Part shown: piece after piece, positions 45,546-54,250 of the stretch
Layout of the letters: each line of letters starts with the position of its first letter
How positions within the stretch are numbered: the stretch's first letter is position 1
Assembly: GCF_000702505.1 (NCBI RefSeq)
Contig: NZ_JNIM01000001.1
Location: forward strand, 1,674,001 to 1,738,000
Direction of reading: 5' to 3'
DNA from: Thermogemmatispora carboxidivorans
GTDB taxonomy: Bacteria > Chloroflexota > Ktedonobacteria > Ktedonobacterales > Ktedonobacteraceae
DNA: 64,000 bases
Made by a program: the position numbers and the translations under genes
Notes under the pieces: generated by a model
The model's database searches: none
Seen by the model: only the letters and a program-made list of their open reading frames with translations
Told to the model about the DNA's origin: nothing

Positions 45546-46055
45546 GGAGGACCCGGGCAAGAAGGATAGCTTGTTGAAAATTTGCAAAATCAATGTCAGA
45601 CTGCTTGTAGCGTTCCTGCTATTCAAGAAGCCCGAAAAGCTGGAGAAAGATAATGACGGTGAGGCCGGTGGGACCGACTTCTCCTGTGGCGCCTGTTGAT
45701 ACTGCTGATGGCCGCTCTCCCTCTCGGGGGGAGAAGCGGGGTCTGTCCTTCTTCTCGTAACGAGCCTGGCGGCTGCAACGGAGGGTGAAGGATGGGCGAA
45801 CCTTGCGATTGCAGGTGGGGCGCCGATTCCCGTAGTTGAGCTAATAGATCAGGTAAATACCCGACGCAATATCGGGTATTTGCCGGATTTGCAGGGGCTG
45901 CGAGTGGCCGTATCATACTCCCGAAAGTAAGAAGAGCCGAGAGACAGAGAGAGCGTTACCTGTAGCTCCACTAGCCAGGGGCTACAGCGCTCCATTGTGC
46001 GTGCAAGTTGTTCTGCTTTCGGCATCGGCTAGGACTGAGAGGCTACAAGGTTGCT
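45546..46055. other. Intergenic region before cupredoxin 2
   Basis: No gene. A perfect inverted repeat AAATACCCGA-N7-TCGGGTATTT (45855-45881), extended by three more pairs on each side, is the only strong structure. It is not followed by a U-tract and could be an operator or terminator. Confidence 0.3.
45855..45881. repeat. 10-bp perfect inverted repeat
   Basis: AAATACCCGA (45855-45864) and TCGGGTATTT (45872-45881) with a seven-base loop; flanking GGT/GCC adds two to three pairs. AT/GC composition unlike the terminator hairpins of this window. Role unknown. Confidence 0.5.
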
Positions 46056-46505
46056 ATGGAGCAGAAACCTCTACGCTTGCTGTGGCTGGTGTTGACAGCG
46101 CTGGCGCTGGTGAGCCTGCTGCTGGTGGCCTGTACGCGACCTGGGACGACCAGCTCGACTGCAGCCAATACAAGCAGCAGCGGCGGTAGTTCTTCGGCGG
46201 CGAACAGTGCCAGTGGGGGGAACACGGTGAAGATGGATGCCGCGACCTTCGAGGTCTCCTCTATCACCATTAAAAAGGGCGAATCTGTTACGCTCGTCAA
46301 TACTGTCGCTGTACCGCACATTATTCAAAACGGCTCATGGGTCAATGGAACGGCCAAGCCTGGGATTGAAGCCGGCGCTCCGAAAGTTGATGTGCAGTTC
46401 AGCGGCAACGATACAAAGCAAATTGGCCCTTTCACCACCGCTGGTACCTTTAAACTCTACTGTACGATCCATCAAGGTATGAACTTGACGGTGATCGTCA
46501 AGTAG
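46056..46505 (+). CDS. Cupredoxin lipoprotein 2
   Basis: 149 aa. Signal with lipobox LLLVAC near residue 26, a Ser/Thr/Gly-rich linker, then a copper domain with His in TVAVPHIIQNGSW (about 88) and C-terminal YCTIHQGM (about 136-143) giving Cys, His and Met. Expected role: electron carrier on the outer face of the membrane. Start at 46056 with AAGG five bases upstream; an upstream TTG frame from 46008 is less likely. Same layout as the cupredoxin at 24496-25020. Confidence 0.88.
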   Translation: MEQKPLRLLWLVLTALALVSLLLVACTRPGTTSSTAANTSSSGGSSSAANSASGGNTVKMDAATFEVSSITIKKGESVTLVNTVAVPHIIQNGSWVNGTAKPGIEAGAPKVDVQFSGNDTKQIGPFTTAGTFKLYCTIHQGMNLTVIVK

Positions 46506-46521
46506 ACGCGCTTTATGCCAG

Positions 46522-46583
46522 GGGAGGAGGTCGAGGGTGGCAGGAGACGCCTTGAGATGAGGCTGCCCCCAACCCCTCCTCTC
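46522..46583 (+). terminator. Long imperfect hairpin after cupredoxin 2
   Basis: GGGAGGAGG-type arm (46522-46530) pairs with CCTCCTCTC (46575-46583), with an inner GGGTGGCAG/CTGCCCCC helix. It starts 17 bases after the stop; no U-tract. Confidence 0.4.
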
Positions 46584-46912
46584 GAAAAGAGCTGGCAGTT
46601 TGGGATTTTTGCAGATAGGAATGTTGGTGGCTCCTTTATACCGTTTTTGGCGCCAGACGTATCATAGAAATGGAGACTATGAATAAAGTCGGTGGTGGTG
46701 CGGGGACTGCAACCTGTTTCGGCGTTCACACGTATTTTGTTGAGGAGCGAGAATATCCATCTGGGTAGGCTCAGGTGGTCCCGCTCTTCTGTCATGCTAG
46801 CTAGCGAGACAGCTTGAGACTGGTCAACGCTGGTTTTTAGGTCTTTTATTTCTTGGCTTGTGATGGACTTGCTTGCTGTCAGACTCAGTTCTTGATCGAG
46901 AGGTGACACGCC
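46584..46912. other. Intergenic stretch, nothing supported
   Basis: About 330 bases with no gene, promoter pair or RNA that I can support. Confidence 0.3.
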
Positions 46913-47119
46913 ATGTCAACGGTAGCTGCAACTGAAGATCCCAGGCTCCATCGCGCTCTGGAGCTACTTGGCGGCTCGATCGATCCCGAAATCGAGCAGT
47001 CCTTCTCTTCCCTGGAGGAGCGCATTCTAGCCCAGGCTTTGGAGAATGTGGAACGGGCTGAGTGGCGCTTGCGTGAGATCCAGCGTCTGGTAGGGGAGCG
47101 CGACGGCGTCTTGGCCTGA
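46913..47119 (+). CDS. Small helical hypothetical protein, 68 aa
   Basis: Reads MSTVAATEDPRLHRALELL, then a heptad-like helix (LEERILAQALENVERAEWRLREIQRLV). No family recognised; looks like a short coiled-coil protein. AGAGGTG lies seven bases before ATG 46913. Codon choice agrees with neighbouring genes, but the length is small, so confidence is moderate. Confidence 0.5.
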   Translation: MSTVAATEDPRLHRALELLGGSIDPEIEQSFSSLEERILAQALENVERAEWRLREIQRLVGERDGVLA

Positions 47120-47347
47120 GTAAGTACCTGCGATCACCTTCTCTCAGGTCTTCAGTGGCCACGCCACGTCTCGCCTTTTCCCTCGCTGTCTGGCCGAAAC
47201 CGCCAGGCCTGTCTTGACGGGCAGGGAGAGGCAGAGGTTTTTGTCTCTGGGCCTTGTCCTGTTGTGAAGTGAGCTTCACTCTCTCCTTTGTCTGTTCTTC
47301 GTTCTTCTCCTGCTACGGAGATCATCTATGTTCACCTGTCCGCCGTT

Positions 47348-47399
47348 GCGATGCCGGCCCATCTATCCCGGCCCCGCATCGACGCCGGGCCGGCATCGC
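47348..47399 (-). terminator. 13-bp perfect hairpin after acyl-CoA dehydrogenase
   Basis: GCGATGCCGGCCC (47348-47360) and GGGCCGGCATCGC (47387-47399) with a 26-base loop, about 20 bases beyond the stop at 47420. No U-tract on either strand. Confidence 0.45.
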
Positions 47400-47419
47400 T
47401 GAAGGCTTCTTCCTCTTTT

Positions 47420-49207
47420 TCAGGTTCCCTGCCCGAAACGTACAGCTCCCTGAATCAGGGTCTCAAACTGCTCCAAAGGTCGGCGATCGTCGTCCGCCTG
47501 CCAACCGTCGGGGTGAGGCTGCAGATGGCGCCTCATGAAGAGTTCGGCGACGAGCCGCTGCCGTTCGCCATCAGGCTGGGAGGTACTGCGGCTGGTAGCT
47601 GCCTGCTCTAGCAAGAGCGTGGCAATGGTGACTTGGGCCAGCCGCTCGACCAGGCCGCGTAGAGGGAGCTGAGCGCTATCGGGGTCAGGGGTCATTAGCG
47701 CCTCAAAGCGGGCGGCAAGGCGCTGCAGGCTGGTCTGTAGATCACGAATGCTCTCGGCCAGCTCTGGACGCTGGAGGGCATGCAGTCGCTCCTCTAGCCA
47801 GGCGAAGAGCTGGTGGTGGCCCTCCTCGCGACTCATGGCCCGGGCGACATCGAGGACAATGACATTGCTGGCTCCTTCCCAAATGGCATTAACGATGGCG
47901 TCGCGCAGCAGGCGCGGATTCACCCAATCCTCGACGTAGCCGTTGCCTCCCCGCATCTCCAGGGCTTCCAGGGTAACGTACTCACCCCGCTTAGGGATAT
48001 AGTATTTGCAGAGAGGCGTCAAGATGCGCAGCAGCCGGCGATCTTCCTCACGTCCGTAGCGGTCAACTTGTTCCAGAACCGCCGTCGTTGCGAAGGCCAG
48101 CGCGGCACAGCCTTCGACTTCGAGGAGGAGATCAACCAGTTGACGCCGCATGAGAGGATGGTCGCAGAGACGGCGCCCGAAGACGATGCGTCCGTGGGCG
48201 TGCACCGTGGCCTCTAGCAGGCTGCGTCGCATGGCGGCCAGGGAACCAATGGCGGCCCAGATGCGGGTCAGATTGATCATCTCGGTCATCTGGACGAAGC
48301 CGCGTTCCAAGGCGCCGACCTGGTAGGCCAGCGCTCCCTCTAGGGTTACCTCGCCTGTAGCCAGTGAGCGGGTGCCCAGCTTCTCCTTTAAGCGGTGAAT
48401 GGTATAGGCGTTGCGCCTTCCGTCGGGCAAACGACGGGGTACCAGGAAAAGGCCCAGGCCCCGTGTCCCGGCTGGGGCGCCGCTGGGACGAGCCAGGGTG
48501 AGAATCAGATCGGCGGAGACGTTAGAGCAAAACCATTTCTCTCCCCAAAGCTGCCACTGGGGCCACAACTCGGCCTCGTCCTGGCTGCTACCCTCGTTGA
48601 CCTCGCGTCGACGAGCTATGGTGGCGGTCTGGCCGACGTCTGAGCCACCCTGCTTCTCCGTTAAGAACATGGCTCCTTGCTGGAGCTGGTCCAGGGTGAG
48701 AGCCGTCAGGCGAGGAAGAAAGCGCTGCTTGAGGGATTCGTCGCCGTAGCGCTCCAAAACGCGGGCCAGGGCATCGGTCATGGAAACAGGACAGAAGACG
48801 CCCGCTTCGGCTTGCATCCCAAGATAGGCCAGGGCAAATTTAATAGGCTGAGGGACGCGCCCCGGCCAGCCCAGAGCGCCCTCGCGATGGGTGCAGGCGG
48901 CGATAGCAAAATCCTGGTAGGCGATGCGTTCAAGTTCGTGATAGGCCGGGTGAAAGATGACTTCGTCGATGCGCTGACCGCGCCGGTCGTACTGACGCAG
49001 CACCGGCCCGTGTCGGTCGGCAATGGCTGCCAGTTGATCCATGCGCTCGGAGGCCACTGCTCCCATGCTCAGAAGCAGTGGCCGGGCCCGCTCGTAGTCC
49101 TCGGAAGAGAGGTGACGCTGGAGTAATTGCTCCAGGATGGGGTCAGCCTCGTAAAAGTTTATGCCTTCGGTGCCAGGCATCAGGCTCTGCTCGTCCAGTG
49201 CAGGCAC
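47420..49207 (-). CDS. Acyl-CoA dehydrogenase family protein, AidB-like
   Basis: 595 aa FAD protein. The long N-terminal part (about 1-170, with ADPILEQLLQRHL and FHPAYHELERIAY) and C-terminal helical extension are those of AidB-type acyl-CoA dehydrogenases rather than the 380-aa short forms. Flavin and substrate signatures: QQGAMFLTEKQGGSDVG (about 188-204), GEKWFCSN, GYVEDWVNPRLLRDAIVNAIWEG (about 420-442). AidB proteins bind DNA and are linked with alkylation response, but enzymatic role in acyl-CoA oxidation is also possible. GTG start 49207 has AAAGGAGG six bases upstream. Confidence 0.9.
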   Translation of the reverse strand: MPALDEQSLMPGTEGINFYEADPILEQLLQRHLSSEDYERARPLLLSMGAVASERMDQLAAIADRHGPVLRQYDRRGQRIDEVIFHPAYHELERIAYQDFAIAACTHREGALGWPGRVPQPIKFALAYLGMQAEAGVFCPVSMTDALARVLERYGDESLKQRFLPRLTALTLDQLQQGAMFLTEKQGGSDVGQTATIARRREVNEGSSQDEAELWPQWQLWGEKWFCSNVSADLILTLARPSGAPAGTRGLGLFLVPRRLPDGRRNAYTIHRLKEKLGTRSLATGEVTLEGALAYQVGALERGFVQMTEMINLTRIWAAIGSLAAMRRSLLEATVHAHGRIVFGRRLCDHPLMRRQLVDLLLEVEGCAALAFATTAVLEQVDRYGREEDRRLLRILTPLCKYYIPKRGEYVTLEALEMRGGNGYVEDWVNPRLLRDAIVNAIWEGASNVIVLDVARAMSREEGHHQLFAWLEERLHALQRPELAESIRDLQTSLQRLAARFEALMTPDPDSAQLPLRGLVERLAQVTIATLLLEQAATSRSTSQPDGERQRLVAELFMRRHLQPHPDGWQADDDRRPLEQFETLIQGAVRFGQGT

Positions 49208-49516
49208 TCGTGGCCTCCTTTCCGCTTCGCTGCTTGTGATGGATAGGCCGATTCTTCGCGCTCCCTCCTACCTCCCATAGGCAGTGTAGCATATCTTCAG
49301 ACGTTGGGGGAGTGAAGCTGATGCGGTGCCTGTTGCCTGACTGGCGGGGCTATGGTATCCTTTAGGCAGAGAGCAGTGATGCTGCCATTTTGCGGAAGGA
49401 GTCCGACTATGTTCACCAGTATCTCCTCTCGACTTCTGGCCCCGCTCGGGATCATCACTTTGGACAATAGCGATCGCCGTTTTGAGTCCCCGCCATCGGT
49501 AGTCGTGCCCTGTCTC
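49208..49516. other. Intergenic region before the GT-C cluster
   Basis: No gene. A 74-codon frame at 49352-49576 runs through the promoter at 49517-49545 and has no ribosome site. A weaker TTGCCT-N17-TATCCT pair near 49335-49363 may be a second promoter. Confidence 0.3.
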
Positions 49517-49545
49517 TTGACCGCTGTCGGCAATCCTCCTATACT
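49517..49545 (+). promoter_or_regulatory. Promoter of the GT-C membrane protein cluster
   Basis: TTGACC (49517-49522), 17-base spacer, TATACT (49540-49545). Start near 49552, about 95 nt before the GTG of the first gene. Confidence 0.6.
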
Positions 49546-49645
49546 AGAGGCCACAACCACAGGAGAAAGACGATAGCTTGCTGTAGTAGGCAGCGGTGGC
49601 AATAGATGGTGTATCTTTGCTAGAGAGAGACGACAGAGGCGCTCC

Positions 49646-51505
49646 GTGAAGCTTGTTATTCGCTGGCGTCCACTTGCGCTGATCGCCTTGACGGCACTTG
49701 GCTTAGCGCTCCGCCTCTATGGTCTGAATTGGGATGATGGGAATAGTTTCCATCCCGATGAGCGCGAGATTCTCTTTCACGTGGTGGCGATCGCTCGGCC
49801 CACCAGCTGGGCCCAGTTTCTGGACGCCGCTCACTCTCCTCTGAATCCACAGTTCTTTGCTTACGGCTCGTTCCCGATCTATTTGCTGGCTGCGGTGGGC
49901 GCGGTCTTGAAACCGTTCTTCCCCGCTCTGGCAAACTTTGCCACGCTCACGCTGTTGGGCCGGGTGATTTCGGCTCTCTTTGATAGTGGGACCATTGCGC
50001 TCACCGCTCTGCTGGCGCTCTTGTTGGTGGAGGACGGACAGCCTGGCCGGCCTCGCTCCTGGGCGGTGGCTCTGCTGACCGCGGCGTTGATGGTGTTTAC
50101 TCCCCTCCAGTTACAGCTCTCACATTTTTACGCCGTCGATACCATTCTAGTCTTTTTCATCACTCTCACCATGCTGGCATGTGTAGCCCTGGTCAAGAGT
50201 GAGCATCCGCTCCGCTGGGCGCTCCTGGCCGGTGTGGGCTATGGTCTGGCGCTGGCGACCAAGTTTAGTGCGGCTCCCTTGATCGTGCCGCTGGTGCTGG
50301 CCTTTGGACTGCGTTGGTGGCGTCAAGGCTCCCTGCATGGCTGGGGACTGTTTGCTCTCTCGCTGGTGACGACTGGGCTGGTCTTCTTCGTGGCCATGCC
50401 CTATGCTTTTCTGGATGCGCAGGACTTTCTCCAGCAGGTCTCGTTTCAGGGAGACCTGGCCCGTGGCCTGATCGATCTGCCCTATGTGCGCCAGTTCGCT
50501 GGTACGATCCCCTATCTTTACGAGCTGCAGAATATGGTCCTGTGGGGCCAGGGCCTGACCTTGGGCCTGACCGCCCTGGCTGGCTTGCTCTGGCTCTGTT
50601 GGTATCTGCTCAGACACCGCCTGCTCTCTGCTTGGCTGGTTCCGCTCTCCTGGATCGCGATCTACGGAGCTATTACGGGCGGTTTCTACGTCAAGTTCAT
50701 GCGCTATATGCTACCGCTCTATCCCTTCCTTGCCTTGCTTGCCGCGCTTCTGCTGCTGCAGCTTCAGGATTGGCTGGAGCGTTGGCTAGCGAGCAGCCGG
50801 ACCCAGGTTCGGGATAAGGCTGGGATGAGTCACGGACGCCTGGCGAGAGCTGTCGGCTATGGGCTGATGGGCGTGGTTTTGGCTGGCACGATCTTTCAGG
50901 GGTTGGCTTTGTTGAATGTGTATAGCGAGCCAAATACGCGAGTAATGGCTTCGCGTTGGATCTATGCGCATCTGCCACCGGGCAGTGTGTTGACCTACGA
51001 GCAGTGGGATGATCCTTTGCCGGTGCCGGTGGATGGCCATGATCCCGGTCTCTATCGACAGGCAACCTATTTGAACGCTGCTGGCCAGTCTCAAACTGGG
51101 CTGGATCTCTACGGGGATGACACACCACAGAAAGCCTGTACCCTGGCCAGGCTCTTGCCGACGATCGATGCGATTACGATGCCTACTGATCGCCTCGACA
51201 AGTCGATCCCGCGTTTGCCTGCACGCTATCCGCTCACGATTCGCTACTATCAGCTCCTGTTTAGTGGACAACTAGGCTTCCGCCTGGCTGCTGAGTTTGT
51301 GGTGCGTCCGCATCTCTTTGGTATTACGCTCGACGACAGCGGAGCCGATGAGAGTTATTCGGTGTTTGATCATCCGGTCGCTCGCATCTTTGTGCGTGAT
51401 ACTCCCTATCCTTATACGCCGCAACAGCTCTTTGAGAAGCTCGTGGCTGGCGTTCACTGGCCCCAGCCCGTCAGTTCGCTGAGCTGTGCCTTCTCGACAC
51501 CTTAG
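49646..51505 (+). CDS. GT39/ArnT-like integral membrane glycosyltransferase
   Basis: 619 aa with about twelve hydrophobic segments. The first periplasmic loop carries FHPDERE (about 32-38), the DE-type motif of GT-C transferases using polyprenyl-phosphate sugars, and residues 150-180 hold the LSHFYAVDTILVFF segment. It probably transfers a sugar onto a lipid or protein outside the cell. GTG start with GAGG six bases upstream. First gene of a four-gene same-strand group of GT-C-type proteins, though a 317-base gap separates it from the next. Confidence 0.85.
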   Translation: MKLVIRWRPLALIALTALGLALRLYGLNWDDGNSFHPDEREILFHVVAIARPTSWAQFLDAAHSPLNPQFFAYGSFPIYLLAAVGAVLKPFFPALANFATLTLLGRVISALFDSGTIALTALLALLLVEDGQPGRPRSWAVALLTAALMVFTPLQLQLSHFYAVDTILVFFITLTMLACVALVKSEHPLRWALLAGVGYGLALATKFSAAPLIVPLVLAFGLRWWRQGSLHGWGLFALSLVTTGLVFFVAMPYAFLDAQDFLQQVSFQGDLARGLIDLPYVRQFAGTIPYLYELQNMVLWGQGLTLGLTALAGLLWLCWYLLRHRLLSAWLVPLSWIAIYGAITGGFYVKFMRYMLPLYPFLALLAALLLLQLQDWLERWLASSRTQVRDKAGMSHGRLARAVGYGLMGVVLAGTIFQGLALLNVYSEPNTRVMASRWIYAHLPPGSVLTYEQWDDPLPVPVDGHDPGLYRQATYLNAAGQSQTGLDLYGDDTPQKACTLARLLPTIDAITMPTDRLDKSIPRLPARYPLTIRYYQLLFSGQLGFRLAAEFVVRPHLFGITLDDSGADESYSVFDHPVARIFVRDTPYPYTPQQLFEKLVAGVHWPQPVSSLSCAFSTP

Positions 51506-51822
51506 TCAGCGTCAGGTTCTCTATCCTCCCAGGGTGAGGCCACTTGCGGGACAGAATGGATGCTAGATTCGTTGATAATTGGAGACAGTGGAAAGTACTG
51601 AGGAGCGCGCTGGCTCCAAACTGGTCGCTGGCTCAGATATGCTGCTGGCTGCTTGCTGTATCCAGGTTTGCGGCTCTGTGGCTTGCGGGTGTTCTGATCT
51701 GGCGGGCTATCTGTGGGCGGCCTCGGTGATGCTCTGCCGCCAGGTGGCGCCTGCCTGCAAGTGGCTGTGGCGGGGTGGTTCAGGAGCTGAGAAATCTATG
51801 GTGGTACTGATCGAGTATTCCT
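51506..51822. other. Gap inside the GT-C cluster
   Basis: No gene, promoter pair or strong hairpin recognised in these 317 bases. Confidence 0.3.
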
Positions 51823-54204
51823 ATGCTTGACTTGCTCTTGATGTGGGCGTTGGTGGAGCTGCTGGGTCTGCTCTGCCTGCCGCTGACTGTGACGGTCTTG
51901 CGCAATCTCCCTGACCGTGGCTGGGCCTTTAGCAAGGCCCTGGCGCTAGCGCTCTTCGCTTTCTGTGTCTGGCTGCCTTTGATGTGCGTCCAGTCCTGGC
52001 CCTTCAGCCGCGCTTTTATCGCCGGGATCTTCGTGGCCCTGCTGATCTCTGCTCTTGCGGGCCTGTTGCTGATGCGCGCGACGCTCTTGAAGCTGCTGCG
52101 CGCGAACGTGGTCTATCTGGTCAGTTGCGAGCTGGTCTTTCTGGGCATGGTCTTTTTGCTCGGGTGGATTCGCTCCTATGGCCCTGATATTCGCGGCTTT
52201 GAGATGTTTATGGATGAGGGCTTTATTGCTGCAATTATGCGTAGCCCTCATCTGCCGCCAAACGATATGTGGTACGCTGGCTACCCGATCAATTACTACT
52301 ACTACGCTCACTTTACGATCGTGGTACTGGCAAAGCTGCTAGGGCAATCTCCATCTATCGCTTTTAATACAGGGATCTGTGTCTTCTTTGGGCTGACGGC
52401 GGTGAATCTCTTCGGGGTGACCTGCAATGTCATCGCCTGGGCCAGGCATGTCCGCGCTGCTGGCTCGCCCCCTGATGATGGAAGCGCTGAGGCTCCTGCT
52501 CAGACTTTCCCGCGCTTGACGGCAGCTATCCCGTACGGACTGCTGACCATGGCGCTCGGCCTGGTACTGGGCAATCTGGCGGCGACGCAGCAGTGGTGGC
52601 GTGATCATGGCGACCTCAGTCAGTTCGATTGGTTTGCCCCCTCGCGGGTCGTTGATAAGACGATCAATGAATTCCCCGCTTTCAGCTTTCTGCTCTCCTG
52701 TTTCCATGCCCATGTGCTGGCTCTAGCGTTCACGATTCTGGCGATCGCTTTGGCTTTCAATCTCTTCCTGGAACGTGAGGGGTTGGGGATCTTCATCTTC
52801 GGACGCGGCTGGCGTTTGCCGCTGACCCTGGGTGCAACGGCGCTGGTCATCGGGGCCCTCTTCACGATGAATGGCTGGGATTATCCAACCTACCTGGGCC
52901 TGACTCTGGTCTGTATTGCCCTACAGCAATGGTTGGTTCATGGGCGTCGCTTCCGCGGGGCACTCCTGGTGGATGTTGCTGCAGCAGCGGTTCCGCTGAT
53001 TATTCTCTCGCTGGCTTTCTATTTGCCTTTCTATTTGAGCTTTGTGTCGCCATCTCAGGGAATCGGGGTGGTTGGTCCTGCTGATCGCTCGTCCCCTGGC
53101 CAGGAGATTCTGATCTATGGCCTGTTCGCTTTCGTCTTTCTCTCTCTGCTGGTGGCGAGCGTAGCCAGGTTGCCTGCCTTTGCTGAGGAGGAGGCTGCTG
53201 CGGAGAAAGAGGAGGCCTCGGCGGCTTCTGCTCCCGGTTGGCTCAGGTGGTTGGTGCGCTTCAGCGCTCAGTGGTTGAGCTTCTGGGTGATTGCTCTGCT
53301 GGGCCTGCTGACGCTGCTTCTGATGCGCAATAGCGGTACCTTTGTGGCGGCAGGCGCTCTGGCGGCAGTGGGGGCTGTTCTGGTGCTCTCTCACTTGCGC
53401 GATAGGGCCTTGGCTTTTACCCTGCTGCTTGGCTCGCTCGCTTTTGCTCTGGTGGCCGGCTGTGAGGTGTTCTATCTGCGCGATGTCTTTGCCGATAGCT
53501 ACCCACGCATGAATACGGTCTTTAAGTTTTATTTCCAGTCGTGGGCTCAGCTCTCGATTGCCTGTGGGGCTGCTCTCTTCTTTATCCTGGAGGCCCTGCG
53601 CCCTGGGGAGATGGTGGCGCCGCTGCAGCGCCTGCTCTCGGAGGGCTTGCAGGTGGTGTGGACAGCGGCTCTTTGCCTCTTATTGCTGGCTGGAGCGGTC
53701 TATCCGGTGGCCGGAAGCTATGCCCGCACGGATCATTTCGCCCAACGGGGCAATAGCCTGGATGGGCTGACCTATCTTTCTCAGACCGATCCCGGCGATT
53801 ATGCGGCGATTCGCTGGCTCAATACTCATGTCGATGGCGACCCGGTCATTGTGGAGGCGGTTGGCCCGGACTATAGCGACTACGCTCGCGTCTCGGCCTT
53901 TACTGGCTTGCCGACCATTATGGGCTGGGTTGGCCATGAGTATCAGTGGCGGGTGAATTGGTTGAATAATCTGGCCTATGCCGCCGACTTTAATCGGCGA
54001 GCCAGCGATGTGGCAACAATCTATACCAGTCCTCAAGCCAACGTGGTCCGCTCGCTGCTGACGCTTTATCATGCGACGTATGTCTATGTGGGACCGCTGG
54101 AGTTGGCGAAGTATCAGACGATCAATCTTGGCCATTTCCCTTCGTTCTTACAGGTAGTCTACTCCGCTGAGGGTGTGACAATCTATAAGGTTGCGCAGTC
54201 ATAG
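51823..54204 (+). CDS. DUF2298 / Chlor_Arch_YYY membrane protein
   Basis: 793 aa, multi-spanning. The name-giving YYY motif is in YPINYYYYAHFTIVVLAKLLG (about 148-168); upstream EMFMDEGFIAAIMRS (about 127-141) carries the acidic pair expected of GT-C enzymes. The family occurs in Chloroflexota and archaea and is often next to Agl23 proteins, as here; it is thought to act in surface glycan assembly. A conserved MNGWDYPTYLGLTL segment is at about 350. The ribosome site is weak (GAG). Confidence 0.9.
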   Translation: MLDLLLMWALVELLGLLCLPLTVTVLRNLPDRGWAFSKALALALFAFCVWLPLMCVQSWPFSRAFIAGIFVALLISALAGLLLMRATLLKLLRANVVYLVSCELVFLGMVFLLGWIRSYGPDIRGFEMFMDEGFIAAIMRSPHLPPNDMWYAGYPINYYYYAHFTIVVLAKLLGQSPSIAFNTGICVFFGLTAVNLFGVTCNVIAWARHVRAAGSPPDDGSAEAPAQTFPRLTAAIPYGLLTMALGLVLGNLAATQQWWRDHGDLSQFDWFAPSRVVDKTINEFPAFSFLLSCFHAHVLALAFTILAIALAFNLFLEREGLGIFIFGRGWRLPLTLGATALVIGALFTMNGWDYPTYLGLTLVCIALQQWLVHGRRFRGALLVDVAAAAVPLIILSLAFYLPFYLSFVSPSQGIGVVGPADRSSPGQEILIYGLFAFVFLSLLVASVARLPAFAEEEAAAEKEEASAASAPGWLRWLVRFSAQWLSFWVIALLGLLTLLLMRNSGTFVAAGALAAVGAVLVLSHLRDRALAFTLLLGSLAFALVAGCEVFYLRDVFADSYPRMNTVFKFYFQSWAQLSIACGAALFFILEALRPGEMVAPLQRLLSEGLQVVWTAALCLLLLAGAVYPVAGSYARTDHFAQRGNSLDGLTYLSQTDPGDYAAIRWLNTHVDGDPVIVEAVGPDYSDYARVSAFTGLPTIMGWVGHEYQWRVNWLNNLAYAADFNRRASDVATIYTSPQANVVRSLLTLYHATYVYVGPLELAKYQTINLGHFPSFLQVVYSAEGVTIYKVAQS

Positions 54205-54250
54205 GTGTGACCTCCGCTCTTCCGGTGAAGGTTGTATGAGGAGTTGGGCC

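Noticed and set aside
49352..49576. Plus-strand frame before the GT-C cluster
   Set aside because: Runs through a strong promoter and has no ribosome site or domain.
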